A stretch of DNA of 64,000 nt from Semisulcospira habei (lineage: Eukaryota; Mollusca; Gastropoda; Semisulcospiridae), in assembly GCA_036245525.1 (NCBI GenBank), contig BTPG01000001.1, positions 183,588,663 to 183,652,662 on the forward strand, given 5' to 3'. Positions 1-10,974 of the stretch are shown one piece after another; within the stretch, counting starts at the first letter, position 1, and each line of letters opens with the position of its first letter. The translations under genes and the position numbers were made by a program. The notes under the pieces were generated by a model, which was given only the letters and a program-made list of their open reading frames with translations, searched no databases and was not told where the DNA came from.

Positions 1-1045
1 CTTTCACCTTGTTGGCTGTGAATGTATGCTTTACAGCAGAATTTCATTACTTTCTAAAGTCAGTTATAGTATTTTAGTGAATTCACCATGTGTTGGATTA
101 TAACAATGATCCTGATTATGCCAAGGTTTTAATTGTCTTGTGAGCCATTTTTCCTTCATCACTTTGTGAGATGAGACAAGCAGCATTAATGTGCTTTTGC
201 ATTATGTAAACATGTCGAGTCAAGACCTCAGACTGTTGGTATTCTTCTTTTTCCATGTGAGACTCACTAGGAAAATAAGACTATGCAAAATGTTTTCCAT
301 TGCCAGTAAGTCATTAGAGTTACAAACTATTGAAATGTGAGAATTTTGTATTTGTCAGAGCAGTGGAATCCATTTAGGTTTACCTTCTTCACAAGGTTTT
401 TTGGGAAGGAAAGCATATCCAGTAAATTCATGAATAGTATTTGGTGGTTATACAATATATCCATCCATGTGTCCAAGAAGGAAAAACTGGATGGATTGTA
501 GGTCTGGCTTATTAAAAAAAAACAACTATCTTTAGATTTGAAATGTACATTTCCTAAGTTTTAACATGTACTTATTTAGGCTGAAATGACAATGGTCTTT
601 ACTCTGCTAGTCTGTAGGTTTCTTGTTCAGGTCTCTATGTTAACAAAAATATAGATTTTTCTGCTAGAAATTAATGTTTAGGGGGAGACTAATGGGTAGA
701 CCATCGGAAACCGATGATGTCGCCATTGTGCATGACTTCTATTTGTGGGTGCGGGTGTGGCTGGCCAAGCTTTTTGAGTAACAAACTGATTGATACAAGT
801 ACTTATTTGACGTCATGACTAACGGCTCTTTTATGCTTTCATGTGACTGACACTAACTCTGACAGTCATTAATGCATGCAGGTTTACTGAACTTTATACA
901 CAGTAACACTCATGATTATCATCATCAATGACACAGATCATCTCATATTTTTCTGTTAATACTTAAATAACTGGTTACCAATGTACCCACACTAGCCACT
1001 GCATGTGGAGCCACTGCATGTGGAGAACTAACGGGTATTTTCCAG
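1..1045. other. Intron upstream of first visible exon
   Basis: AT-rich non-coding DNA with no open frame that I can support. I see no transposon terminus. The only local structure is a short palindrome around CCATCGGAAACCGATGATG near 702-720. It ends at the TTTTCCAG acceptor at 1038-1045. Confidence 0.6.
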
Positions 1046-1171
1046 TTCCTTTTTCGGGGCTGTGTGCACCCAGTGAGTACCAGTGTGACGATGGCAGCTG
1101 TATCCTGGCTGTGCTGCGCTGTGACGGATTTATTGACTGTGTGGATGGGTCTGATGAATATCATGACTGCC
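1046..1171 (+). CDS. LDLa exon 1 of a perlecan-like proteoglycan gene
   Basis: This 126-base exon encodes one LDL-receptor class A module, a ~40-residue calcium-binding disulfide domain used in secreted and membrane proteins. Read from its second base it gives six cysteines in LDLa spacing ([17 protein letters not shown]) and the acidic calcium-cage end [12 protein letters not shown]. The acceptor is TTTTCCAG (1038-1045) and the donor is C|GTAAGA at 1172. Both borders are phase 1, as in the other LDLa exons downstream, so the modules can be spliced in or out without changing frame. The protein is inferred to be a perlecan-type basement-membrane core protein, because an Ig exon lies further along on the same strand. 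Other LDLa-rich proteins remain possible. The cysteines and calcium residues are all intact. Confidence 0.88.
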
Positions 1172-1851
1172 GTAAGAACTTGCCTCACTAGCCCTAACCC
1201 CCTAGTGCATGCAGCCACCTATACATGGTATCAGTGGCTGCACGCACAAAGAAGTTATTGTTCAGGTTTGTGTTGTCCTGTCTGTTGGTTTCTATGTTTG
1301 TTGTATTTCTCTGTTGCATTTCTCAGCTGCAGGGAAAGTGGACTGAGCTTCACAGAAGAAAAGCTTTTGTATAGAATCAGGGTCTTTGAGGCAACACACA
1401 AAAATCACTTTGTTTGACACTACTAAGTACTTTCTTTCAAATTGTTTCACATCACCCTTTTCATCACTTTTTCATAATCAGAGAAACGTCTTCATTCACT
1501 CAATTCCTGTATCTGCAATCATGCTTGGCTTGTTTTTTGGGGGAGTGCAAGGGAGCATGCAGGAGCCATGACAATTACCTTTTGCTTTTGGGGTAAGGGT
1601 AGACTGGGTTAAAAGACATGGTGATTGATGTAAGGAGGGATATGTAGAAATGTGTGTTAATAATGTCTTCATATATGCAGTCCTTATGTTGTTTTTAGTT
1701 TGTGTGTATTTTGTTCTGTTCTTTAATTGTTTTATTTATTTCAGTTATGTTTAACACAAAATAAATGTACCAGCTCTAGCCTCCATTGCTTGATAATATA
1801 ACCATTTTTAGATGTAGTTTTATGTTTGTTTGTTTTTTATCTTCTTTTTTT

Positions 1852-3264
1852 GGGCTCATGTTCAGTAGCAAAAGTGAGTCTGTGTATTGGGCCATCTGTT
1901 GTTTGTCCATTGTCCACCTTCTGTCATCCAATTGTCTGTCGTCCGCGGTAAACTTTAATGTTGACATTTTCTCGGAGACTGTTCAAGACACAGACTTAAA
2001 ACTTGGCTCAAGGATAAATCGTGACAAGACCTTTTAAACATACCAACTTCAGTGACCTCTCAATGGTCAAGGTCGCAGGAGGTAATAGGTAAAAAATAGA
2101 CAATTTTTTTTTACCAAAAAATGTTTTTTTTTCTCAAGTATTATTTTCAACTTCAAGCCCAAACTTGGTATCTGATGGTAAGACCCATTTATGCATACTA
2201 ATTTGGATGATCCCTTGGAACGGTCAAGGGTCACAAGAGGTTGGCAAATGTCTGAAAACCAATTTCTGATAGAATTGTAGTTTTTATCAAAGTTTTTGTA
2301 GATGTTTTAATCAGATTGGGCACAAAGGTAGTTGTTGATAAGACCTTCATATGCATATTAATTTAGTTGACCCATCACAAAGGTCAAGGGTTTTGGGGTA
2401 ATCCAGAAATAAACATTTTTACAAAAGCATTTTTTTTTCTTAAATACTACAGTAGAACCTCCTTTGAATGGTCACCGAATTTTACAGTCACCTGCCGTTT
2501 CCAGTCACTTTCGTGATGAACAGATGATGTTTGCTATATGAAGTACCTTGATTCTACGGCCATCTTCAAGTTGGTTTACTGTGTGGTCACACAATCTTCC
2601 AATGTGACCAAAATTTGACTGCTCTTTTGCCCTGGGTGTCAGCTTGGCAGAAACTCTCATGCACCCCTGCAGACGGACAGACTCATGAGAACTGAGTGCG
2701 CAGATGCGCGTGTCAGTACCACCGGCCTCCAAGTCCATATAAGCACTCATACACTATACCGCACAGCGTGTTGTACAACAGTACTGACAATGACTTTTAT
2801 GCCTGTGGACAGACATTCCAACTCATGTCCGTGGTCCCGTTTTGGTGGTGGCACATCTATATGCTCCTATCCGAGTGTCACAAGCACGCCTAGGTCCATT
2901 TTCATTGAACCTCCTGTGAACGGTCACCTGATGTTTACAGGAACTTTTTCTTGGCAACAGGGGTGACCATTTATTGGAGGTTTTGTGCACTTTTCATTCA
3001 AATTTGGCATAAACATTACTGATCGCAAGATCTTTCCATGCATACTAATTTAGTCAACCCATCGTAAAGGTCAAGGGTCAAGGAAGGTTGACAAAAGTGA
3101 AAAATTAATACATTTTGAGAAAACATGGATTTTGCTGGTACTTATGTTAAGACACTTGAACACTTGCTCATTGTTGTGACATGTCAGAAAGGTCAAGGTT
3201 ACAAGGGTCACACTTATGTGGATTGGTCATACACCTGAGTCATAAGGGCTTTGCCTTTCTTGTT
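1852..3264 (+). repeat. Dispersed AGGTCA-rich repeat, copy 1
   Basis: This is the first of six copies or fragments of one interspersed family. It opens with GGGCTCATGTTCAGTAGCAA and a conserved stretch containing GTAAACTTTAATG. It then runs through imperfect ~150-base subunits of the form 'CTATGCATACTAATTT...GACCC...AGGTCAAGGGTCA' and ends at CATAAGGGCTTTGCCTTTCT. The subunits carry poly(T) stretches. A Tigger-like MITE at 2450-2980 interrupts the copy. No coding capacity is visible, so the family is unclassified. Identity rests on direct comparison with 45567-47682, 47975-51672 and 58643-59447. Confidence 0.8.
2450..2980. mobile_element. Pogo/Tigger-like MITE relic
   Basis: The left end is TA|CAGTAGAACCTCC followed by TTTGAATGGTCAC. 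The right end contains GTGACCATTTATTGGAGG, whose complement matches the left end from CCTCC to GGTCAC. The outermost bases of the right terminus are lost. It has no transposase frame. A ~70-base piece of the same family recurs at 37875-37950. Assignment to the Tc1/mariner-pogo group rests on the CAGT start and TA target. Confidence 0.6.
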
Positions 3265-4845
3265 ACTGGTATGTGCACGAACTGAAAATAAGAAAGATTC
3301 ACATGTTATTGGTTGCAAATTGGATGAAGTTATACTGAACAACAAAAGCTCCGCAAACAAATACATTCAGAAAATAGTAGTGGCTTCTTTCATTTTCCTG
3401 TAACTTTCCAGTAACAACTATACAAGTTTTGACAATATCTGAGGGTATGGGGATACACATTGGCGCAAAACAAGTGTACCATCAAACAGCAAACTTAACA
3501 AAATTTAAATCTTAGCATCTTTTGTTGCCCTTGTTGTCATCCAGGCAATTTCTAAAGTTGTGTGGGCATGGAACTCATAAAATGGTGCATCTGGGTCAGT
3601 AAAATGTGATTACAGGAGCACTGCAGGGTGAAAACTTAGACATTGATGTCTTGTCTGTTTCCAGTCTTTTCTAGAAAATCAAATGAATTTTTTTTTCTCT
3701 CCAGAAAATCAATAGGATTTCTTTTCTATCTTAAGATGCTGGTGTGTTATCCACTTCCTAATGCAAAATCTGCTTTGGTTTTCATCTGGTGTGTTCATAT
3801 TTTGGCATTAAAAATGGTTAATTGGTGGTTGGGGACATTGTTTTCATGTCATATATTTATACAATACAGACACTTATTGACAGTTTTAAATGATCCTGTG
3901 TGATTTTGATGAAAAAGCTGTAATACTGTACATTTAAATAACGAGTGGCGATGTCAGTGCAAACAAATTCATAAACCAGAAGTCTTAAATGGAGGTTGGT
4001 TTAAGGGCATTTTTGTGAGTTGCATGCAGTACCTAACAGTAAGTATTGTATTTTGAACAAATTTCTTTGTTTCAACTTGCCAGGAGGGTGGCCTTTTTCA
4101 TTTTTCATGTTGCAGCTGAAGAATAACACACACAAGTAATTTGTTAAATGCAATTTAATGGGGTTATGTCACATTCACTTCAAACAGTCCAAGCTGTCAA
4201 GTTTTACTATGTTACATATGCTTTTATGGTAGAGTACATATGGGAACATCACAGTGACAAGAGTTTCAATATAAACAATATTTTGCCACTAAAATATCAA
4301 ACTTATTCCTGGCAATAATTCCTTTGATTTTCATGTCTCTAAATTTGGCGGTAAAGTACAGTTTCTATGAAAGTACTTGCAGAACTTTTGTTGTTTGGTA
4401 TATTTTGTACTTTTTAACTTCCATGTCTAATATTGCTTTTATTACTAATAAGTAAAGACATTATTAAAATCATTTTCATTTTTTGTTTTTTTCTAATACA
4501 TGTATCTAATTCAGATTCATAGTTACTAATTAAAATCATTTGTGGTTGAAAATAGCAAGTAACTAAACAAAACATCATTCCTTATCTTCATCACCAGGTC
4601 ATGTCTGTTTGACAGTGAAGTGTCTTTGGTTGTTATATTTTTTTAATTATTTAAAACTTCACTTTGCCAGTACAGATGTAGTTCAGTTGAAATACCATCG
4701 CAGTGCACAAAAGGCCTTTGGGTCAGCGTTGGACGCTTTTGGCCCATGCACAGTTCAGCTGTTTGTGGACCAGTTGCATCCGGCATCAACATTAGGGCCT
4801 TTTGGGATGTGCAGTAAGTGATGATAGCAGTGTTTTGTGGTGTAG
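3265..4845. other. Intron 1, 3' part
   Basis: AT-rich intron. I found no transposon ends or conserved domain. The segment 4616-4813 is an open, phase 1-1 stretch with a good acceptor (TTTGACAG) and donor (GCA|GTAAGTG). Its translation has only a few cysteines, a hydrophobic run and no known domain, so it is not called as an exon here. Confidence 0.5.
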
Positions 4846-4968
4846 GTCCGTTTCCGCAAGAGTGCCCTGAAGGCCTGTTCCGTTGTCAGGATGGCATGTG
4901 TATCAACCCAGACAAGCGATGCAACAAACAGGATGACTGTGCTGATGGCTCTGACGAGTTCAATTGTG
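4846..4968 (+). CDS. LDLa exon 2 of the perlecan-like gene
   Basis: A 123-base exon encoding one LDLa module. Six cysteines are spaced as CPEGLFRC, GMC, RC, DC, NC, with the calcium site DCADGSDEFNC. The chosen acceptor is GGTGTAG (ends 4845). A second in-phase acceptor, CCGCAAG ending at 4860, would shorten the linker by five residues, so NAGNAG-like alternative use is possible. The donor is TGTG|GTAGGC at 4969. Borders are phase 1-1. The 3' end of this exon and ~250 bases of following intron have a decayed second copy at 38914-39252, showing that this part of the gene has been duplicated. Confidence 0.88.
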
Positions 4969-5573
4969 GTAGGCTATTTTTGTACCTATCATTGATTTAT
5001 CAGTGTGCGCACTAACTGGCAGTTCCTGATTATTAACTGGGGTTTTGAAGAAAAAGTAGAAGAGATAGCTAGTTGAAGGGGCATTGGCAAATTGACTTGG
5101 TGTTTTTCCAGTCAGCAAGCTAGGCAGGCACAGCTCTTGAACTGTTGAGGCAAATCCATCCCCAGCAGCTGGTTTGCAGTCTTTTTAGATGCCTCCCAAA
5201 GGTTGACAAGTCGTTATTAGGCATAACTGAGTTTAGTTGCATTTCCAGACCTATGTATGTTTTAGATGTTTTTATGTAATTGCACATTCTAACCCTTTTT
5301 ACACTCTGGTTTTCCTCTTTTACACATGACAGTAATTTTTAGTGGAGTTGTTAATGTCTTGTTCTGGCACTGTGAACAGGATGGGCTTTATGCAAACTCC
5401 CGGCACCTCCTGTCCAAATGCGGTTCTGCAGATGGGTACTTAGGTTGATTGTGAAACTTTGAGGACAATTTTCATTCAAGTGGGGGGGGGGGGGGGGGTG
5501 GGGATGGATGGATGTGTAATGGTTGACATTGACATGTCATACCTATCAAGGTTTGAAAATGGGTGATTGGAGA
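4969..5573. other. Intron 2, proximal part
   Basis: Unique intron sequence whose first ~280 bases match the relic at 38914-39252. A G-homopolymer of about 18 lies at 5481-5499. Nothing coding is seen. Confidence 0.5.
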
Positions 5574-5765
5574 TTTGTTTCTTCAAAAACATGAGTTTAT
5601 GGAAGTGTCTACTACTTACTCAATTCTAGCCTAAGAACCTGTTGTATTACCACACAACCCGGGAGGCACTCGGGGAACCCTGAGGGGGGCCGAGAGTTGT
5701 CTCCCGTTACTGCCCATCTGGTTCCGAGTCACGGTGTGACTAATCAGTCAGTCTACTTAGGCTCA
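5574..5765 (+). repeat. Left inverted terminal repeat of DIRS copy 1
   Basis: It matches the reverse complement of 16441-16658, including GGAAGTGTCTACTACTTACT and the CCGGGAGGCACTCGG stretch. It differs by scattered substitutions and a short deletion just after the tip. Confidence 0.85.
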
Positions 5766-6126
5766 CGCTGTTCAGACGTGTTGCCCTAGCCTATGGACTT
5801 TGGGGATTTCGACCGGTTCGCCGGTCTTCCGGATTTTGGCTTCTTCACTTGGCTTCTACCTGTGCCATTGCGTGGCTGTCGTCCCCTCATCGTTGGCTGC
5901 TGCCCTCTTTGGCCGCTTGAGTGCCTGGGTTGCGCGGTGAGCGTCGCCGGGACTTAGCCTGGTCGTGCCATGGGTGTTTTGGACATTTCTCCCCCCGTTC
6001 CCGCTCCGGCGGAAAGGTAAGGTAGCTGGGTTGGACCTCAGCCGGTTCCCGGGCTGGGCACTGGTTTGAGCAGCCACGAAGGTAGTCTTCATCTTCGCTG
6101 TTGCTTGCACGCCAAAATTCTCAACT

Positions 6127-6960
6127 CTTAGCTTGGCGGGGCCCCTCGCGCCCACTCACCTTTCGGTTGATTGTTGTGGCGTTATTGGCGCTTACCTATT
6201 CACTTGTACCTTGTGTGATTTGGGGAATTTGTTATGCTCCAGGCCATGCCTTGACGCCATTACATTGGTGTATGTGGCGGGGTCAGACGCTTACTTCGTT
6301 CCTGGACCTGTCATGGACTGCTTGTTTCGTTTTTTTTTGTTGTTGTGCATTATGCGTCGTATGCTCGCCTTAGCTTGGCGGGGCCTCACGTGGCCGCACC
6401 CTCTCACTATTACGTGGTAATGTTACTGTGCCAGACGCTTGTTTTATGCCTATTCTTGTCGTCACATGTTTGAGTTGTTGTACATCATGCGCCATATGCT
6501 CACCTTGGTTTGGCGGGGCCTCATGTGCCCACGTCCTGTCGCCATTATGTTGATAATGTTACTGTACCTGACGCTTGCTTCATGCCTATACTTGTCATGA
6601 CATGCTTGGGTTTTGTTGTACATGATGTGTCGTATGCTCACCTTAGCGTGGCGGGCACTATGCCCTCCAGACCAAGGGTGACTGCCATGCCTGTGAACGC
6701 AGGGAGGTACCCAGCGCAGGAAGGAACACGCTGGGAAGACGGGTACTGCACGTTTGATGTTGGGGAGTTGCCCTTGGCAAGATGGACAAGCAGAGAGGTT
6801 CTCAGACGGTAGGTCGCAAAGGTAGGGTGCTTACCTTAGCTTCACCGGGCCCTGCATGCCCGCGCCCACTGGCTTACGGGGATGGATTGCAGGCCCAAGC
6901 TCTTGCTGACAGGTTTGTTCCTCGCTGTTTGTGCCTTTTGTGTTGCGAAGGCTAGCCTTA
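6127..6960 (+). repeat. ~136-base tandem repeats in DIRS copy 1 leader
   Basis: Units begin with CACCTTAGCTTGGCGGGGCC or variants, near 6127, 6368, 6500, 6636, 6835 and 6950. The three central units are spaced by about 135-137 bases, each holding ATGTTACTGT and ACGCTTG...TGCCTAT. The outer units are diverged. They lie between the inverted terminus and the first coding-like region and are probably element-internal regulatory repeats. No protein is inferred. Confidence 0.65.
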
Positions 6961-7169
6961 CCAGGGCGGGTCCCATGGGTCCTCACCCACATGCCTTCGG
7001 TTGTGTTGTGTGTTGCAGTGACCTGTTGCTGTCCCATACGCGAGGCAGAGGGTGCCAGTGGCCGTCACTTACCAGAGGTCTGTCTACCCCTGCACCGGAT
7101 GCGCCTCCGACCATGCTCGCGACACCTACTCCACCTGACCTGAGCTGCGCTGTTAGCAGTTATGGAGTG

Positions 7170-8225
7170 TTTAGACGCGAGCGACCGGCCCCTATGTGTG
7201 ATCCGATTCCTGTTGAGGCGACATTCCCGGGCCCTGCGTACTACCGCACGAGAGCGCACCTTCTGCTCGAGACAGCGACGACCTTTGGAGAGGACCCCAC
7301 GCCGGATGCAGACCTACGGCGCGGAGCGGGTTGATCGCTGCGGCAGCCTCCAGGAGGGAGCGTGCCCGGACAAAGCCTTCTGACAGGCGGAGAACACACC
7401 TCACTAAAGAGCTCTGTTCGGAGAGACACGCCTCGCGCTGTCCCATGTCCACTGCCGATCCCCGTTCGTCTCCAAGTAAGGCCGCTGGCCCCTAAGTGGG
7501 GTCGCTTCGCCAGCAGAGAGCCCACTTCACTATAGAGCTCGGCGTGGTGAGACATAACGCGTGCATCCGGGATCTTCGCACAACCCTCACACCGCTCAAG
7601 ATGTGCGTGGCAGCCTGCTCAGCCGGCCGACGACTAGCGCAGGAGTCTCGCGCTCGGAGCAGGAATGCTGTCTCCGTGATCGCTTCCTGGAGCCACCAGG
7701 AACGCAGCGCGTCGGCAGGGAGCATGAATCTGGCTGCCAGTTGCTGCAGGGGCCCTGTTGATGACCTGCAGGCACGGCGGAGGTTCCACTGGCTGCCTAA
7801 CAACCACCTGGCCCAAACAGCGCTGGTTACAGCTACGCAGTTTCTACAGACGCGAGCGGCCGACACCTGTATGTGCTTCGAGTCCGGTCAAGACGCTATA
7901 CACCGCGCCCGGTGCACCGACTGCTCGGGACCAAGACGTCCTTGTGGAGAGAACGGCACACCGGACGCAACAGGCTAGTGCATGGAGTGGGTAGATCGAG
8001 GCGGCCGCTTCCAGGAGGGAGCGCGCTCGGACACGCCTTCTGACAGGCAGAGAACCCGCCTCGCCAAAGAGCCCGGTTCGGAGAGACGCGCCGCGCGCCG
8101 TCCCATGTCCTCTTTCGATCCCCACTCGTCTCCATGAAAGCCCGCAGGCTCCTACACGGAGTCACCTCGCCGGCACAGAGCCCACCTCGCCACAGAGCTT
8201 GGCTCGGAGAGACATTCGCGCACTC
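7170..8225 (+). repeat. ~670-base direct duplication in the ORF1 region of DIRS copy 1
   Basis: The segment 7170-7560 recurs at 7840-8225. Shared landmarks are GACGCGAGCG, CTTCTGACAGGC(A/G)GAGAAC and CTCGGAGAGACA-like ends, at a spacing of about 672 bases. Many stop codons break every frame. By position it corresponds to the gag-like ORF1 of DIRS copy 2 (18080-18830), which is also repetitive. The numerous open frames on both strands here reflect high GC content and are not genes. Confidence 0.6.
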
Positions 8226-8687
8226 GTCCAACGTCGTAGCGCGGCACGGATTCCACCCGCCACTCAAGATCTGCCCGTCTCTCTCTCTCTCCCTGCAGCC
8301 AGGGTAGGAAGAACCACTCTTCGCTTCGCAGACGGTCGCCTTGCTTGCCCTGAACGAAGTCCCCTGCGCATCACCACCACGCTTCCCGCGGTGGACTGCC
8401 CGCCGTCTCTCCCCCACTCACGAGAAGGATCTTCGCTGGTGGACACTGGAAGACAGCTAGGAGTTCCTGTCCCGGCCGCGGCTTCCGGCCTTCGGGACCT
8501 GTGCGTCGCTGCTCAGCGCTCCTCCTATCGGGTTCCCGGGACTCCGTATGCTTCGCCGTCCATAGATGTCTGCCCGGTTCGGCTTACCTTCGTCAGGACT
8601 GGTCCTCGGGACTCTCCCAGGCGTGCCTCTGTCCCCTGCCTGCTGTGGACCCACACCCGGCTCTGCAGTTGGAATAGGTGACCTCGC

Positions 8688-9385
8688 AGCAGGCAGAGGC
8701 AGTACCAACAGGCCTTCACTGCACAAATTACAGAGCTGAGGTGGAAGCCCTGGTCCACGCAGCTAACACCCTTAGTGGCACTGCAGACCCTGATGCCCAG
8801 ATTGTCTTCCTTACTGATGCCATGTCTGTCCTTGAGGCAGCAACAGCAAGCAAACTGCCACGTCTACAAGAGGCACTGCAAAACATCAAGTGCACCAGAC
8901 TGGTGCTGCAGTGGATCCCTTCACACTGTGGCATCTACGGCAATGAAGAAGCTGACAGAATGGCAAAAGCGGGCGCAGAGAAAGAACAAGATGAAAATGG
9001 AGTCAGCTTCACAGAGATGAAGACCATCATTAAGTCTGTGTACAGACCACCACAACGGCCCATAGACAGTTACCATCAGCTGTCCAGACAAGAGCAGGTG
9101 ACCATCTTTCGTCTGAGGACTGGGCACAACCGACTCAATTTCCACCTGCACAGACGCTTCCACCTCGTGCCATCTCCCCTGTGCCCTTGTGGAGAAGCAG
9201 AGCAGACCACAGAGCACATCCTCCAGGACTGTGGGAACCACCAGCCACTGAGGGAGGAGATATGGCCGAAGCCCGCCACTCTACAAGAGAAACTGTATGG
9301 GCCTGTGGAGGCGCTACAGAAGACCACAGATTTCATTTTGAGAGCCAAACTCCAAGTGTGATGGCGTTCGAGAAGAAGAAGAAGA
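8688..9385 (+). pseudogene. 5'-truncated LINE: RNase H domain fragment
   Basis: An open frame to 9361 encodes the C-terminal part of an I/Jockey-group LINE polyprotein. It has an RNase H domain with acidic residues in NYRAEVEAL, FLTDAMSV and GNEEADRMAK, the motif WIPSHCGI typical of arthropod and mollusc LINEs, and a Cys/His tail (CPCGEAEQTTEHILQDC). It ends in a short (GAA)n tail. The flanking 12-mer AGGTGACCTCGC at 8676-8687 and 9386-9397 is a perfect target-site duplication. The insertion is therefore a discrete retrotransposition event into DIRS copy 1. Endonuclease and RT are absent. The upstream part of the open frame (from 8678) is DIRS or target DNA. Confidence 0.88.
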
Positions 9386-9583
9386 AGGTGACCTCGCTTG
9401 TCCGTAACTCCCTAGCCTGCGTGGGATTCTGAAGCTCCTGACCCAAGCCTTCGTCCATCGCTTCGAAGACTCCTGGCTCCCCTACTTGACGACCTGCCGC
9501 GGATTGCCCCCCGGTGATGAGGACTCTCCCGCGCCTTGCTTCCCTGGACAGCCCCGCTCTTCGCACGCCTTTACCACAGCTGA

Positions 9584-10079
9584 CACTTAGTTCGCTTCAG
9601 GCTGCCAGAGAGATAAGGCGCGGCGAGGTCACATTCCACTCTCGCTCGCTCATTCTATTTATATCGCACTTGCAACTGAGCAGTATACAGCGTGTCCGGC
9701 GCTCTGCGCTATAACAACTACCTACACGTTTGTATTCATAACACATCTTAGCCTAAAGTGACTGTTGTGAAAGCAACATCGTTCAAAAGATGAAGTTTTC
9801 ACCTACACACTGATACCAAACATGACAACATTACGACTTACACTTGTGTAGCAGATTATGGTGAAAATAAAGAGAACGAGAATTTGTTGATGTACGATGC
9901 CGGTGTTTGTTGTGAAATTGACAAATTTCCCACAGCTATAACACGAAGACGTAACTTTTCCCAACGAAACACACTTGCATGCATAAGGGTCAGCATGCCT
10001 ACAGTAAGTATCACTTACCGGATTTTCGCTACGCGCTGGGGGACGGAAGCAGGAGGGTGGTTAATGAGGTCACTGACAA
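9584..10079 (+). repeat. Left terminal inverted repeat of the RAG1-like transposon
   Basis: It is the reverse complement of 13299-13796 with few differences (for example AGAGATAAGGCGC and CCGGTAAGTGATACTTACTG-type stretches in both). Each arm encodes nearly the same spurious open frame (9884-10150 + and 13211-13486 -), a consequence of the repeat and not a gene. The start CACTTAG resembles the CAC start of Transib, Chapaev and RSS ends. Confidence 0.88.
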
Positions 10080-10246
10080 GTGTCGACAGACAAGTACCAG
10101 GCGCCTGCCTTAGTACACTCCCGGCCGAATCGGGGAAAGTGAGGGCTTAGTTACACGGATACTATTGAGGAGATAGTCACGTTTCTTTCTCGGGAAATAG
10201 TGTAACACTAACAGTGAACCGTGTACATGTACTTTTGATTTAACTT

Positions 10247-10921
10247 TTGATCATGATGGAGTCTGATGAAACACATACAGTCTGTGTACACACAGGTGTG
10301 TTCCATGCACTGCGACTAAATGCATTGTGCAGAATATGTGGCGGGAGATCACAAAAGAAACACAGTGATAAAAAGTCATATCTTTGTATCAAATATGAAC
10401 ACTTAATCCACAAGTGTTATGGAATTAATATCCAGGAAGACAAAGACCTGATGCACTCCAAAACACTGTGTAGTAGTTGCTATAGTCGGATGAAACGGAT
10501 AGACTCTGAAACACGTGTGTCTGCGGAGACAACGCGAAATGCGGCGTCTGATATTGCCTCATCACAACACATTTGGACCATGTTCGATCCAAATACGAGT
10601 GTTGAAGAATGTGTCGCGTGCGTTCATTTCATGCAGCTAGGTAAAGGAGGACGACCAGCGAAGGGTGCACATGGGAAGAAACGACCGTTTCGATCTGTGG
10701 AATGTCACAGTGACGCTCATAACACTGACACTAATAACAGCACTAATGAAGGTGATAGTGGTATACAAGTTTTCATTCCCGCGATGTCTACTCCCCGTAA
10801 AACGCCATGCAAAGTCGATGCTCAAACGTCGCCGTTACAAAGAGTGTGGACCCCATCTCCACCAGCCAAGCGGACGCATGAAATAGCCATTTCACCCATT
10901 GAAAAACGGGTGTCGATATAG
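10247..10921 (+). CDS. RAG1 N-terminus-like zinc-binding protein of the transposon (ORF1)
   Basis: A 224-residue frame. Residues 24-85 follow the RAG1 amino-terminal pattern: LCRICGG (C28, C31), then a YEHLIHKCYGINIQEDKD stretch matching the RAG1 WPDLIARIF-region, then MHSKTLCSSCYSRM (H70, C75, C78). A third pair follows in PNTSVEECVACVHF (C122, C125), and KGGRP at 133-137, both with counterparts in RAG1. In RAG1 this region binds zinc and partner proteins and tunes recombination. Here it probably helps transposase assembly or DNA contact. The frame of the next ORF is open back to 10903 with no stop until 10900-10902, so the two frames overlap by about 19 bases. They are most simply one protein split by a single frameshift near 10900-10920, though separate translation or splicing is possible. 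Confidence 0.75.
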   Translation: MIMMESDETHTVCVHTGVFHALRLNALCRICGGRSQKKHSDKKSYLCIKYEHLIHKCYGINIQEDKDLMHSKTLCSSCYSRMKRIDSETRVSAETTRNAASDIASSQHIWTMFDPNTSVEECVACVHFMQLGKGGRPAKGAHGKKRPFRSVECHSDAHNTDTNNSTNEGDSGIQVFIPAMSTPRKTPCKVDAQTSPLQRVWTPSPPAKRTHEIAISPIEKRVSI

Positions 10922-10974
10922 CCACATCTCCACATATCAAACGACCCAGCCTTCGACCTGTCCAGGAACTGCAG

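Noticed and set aside
6101..8758. Many 60-170 residue frames on both strands
   Set aside because: High-GC, stop-poor decayed DIRS DNA produces overlapping frames in all six phases with no domain and no agreement between duplicated segments.
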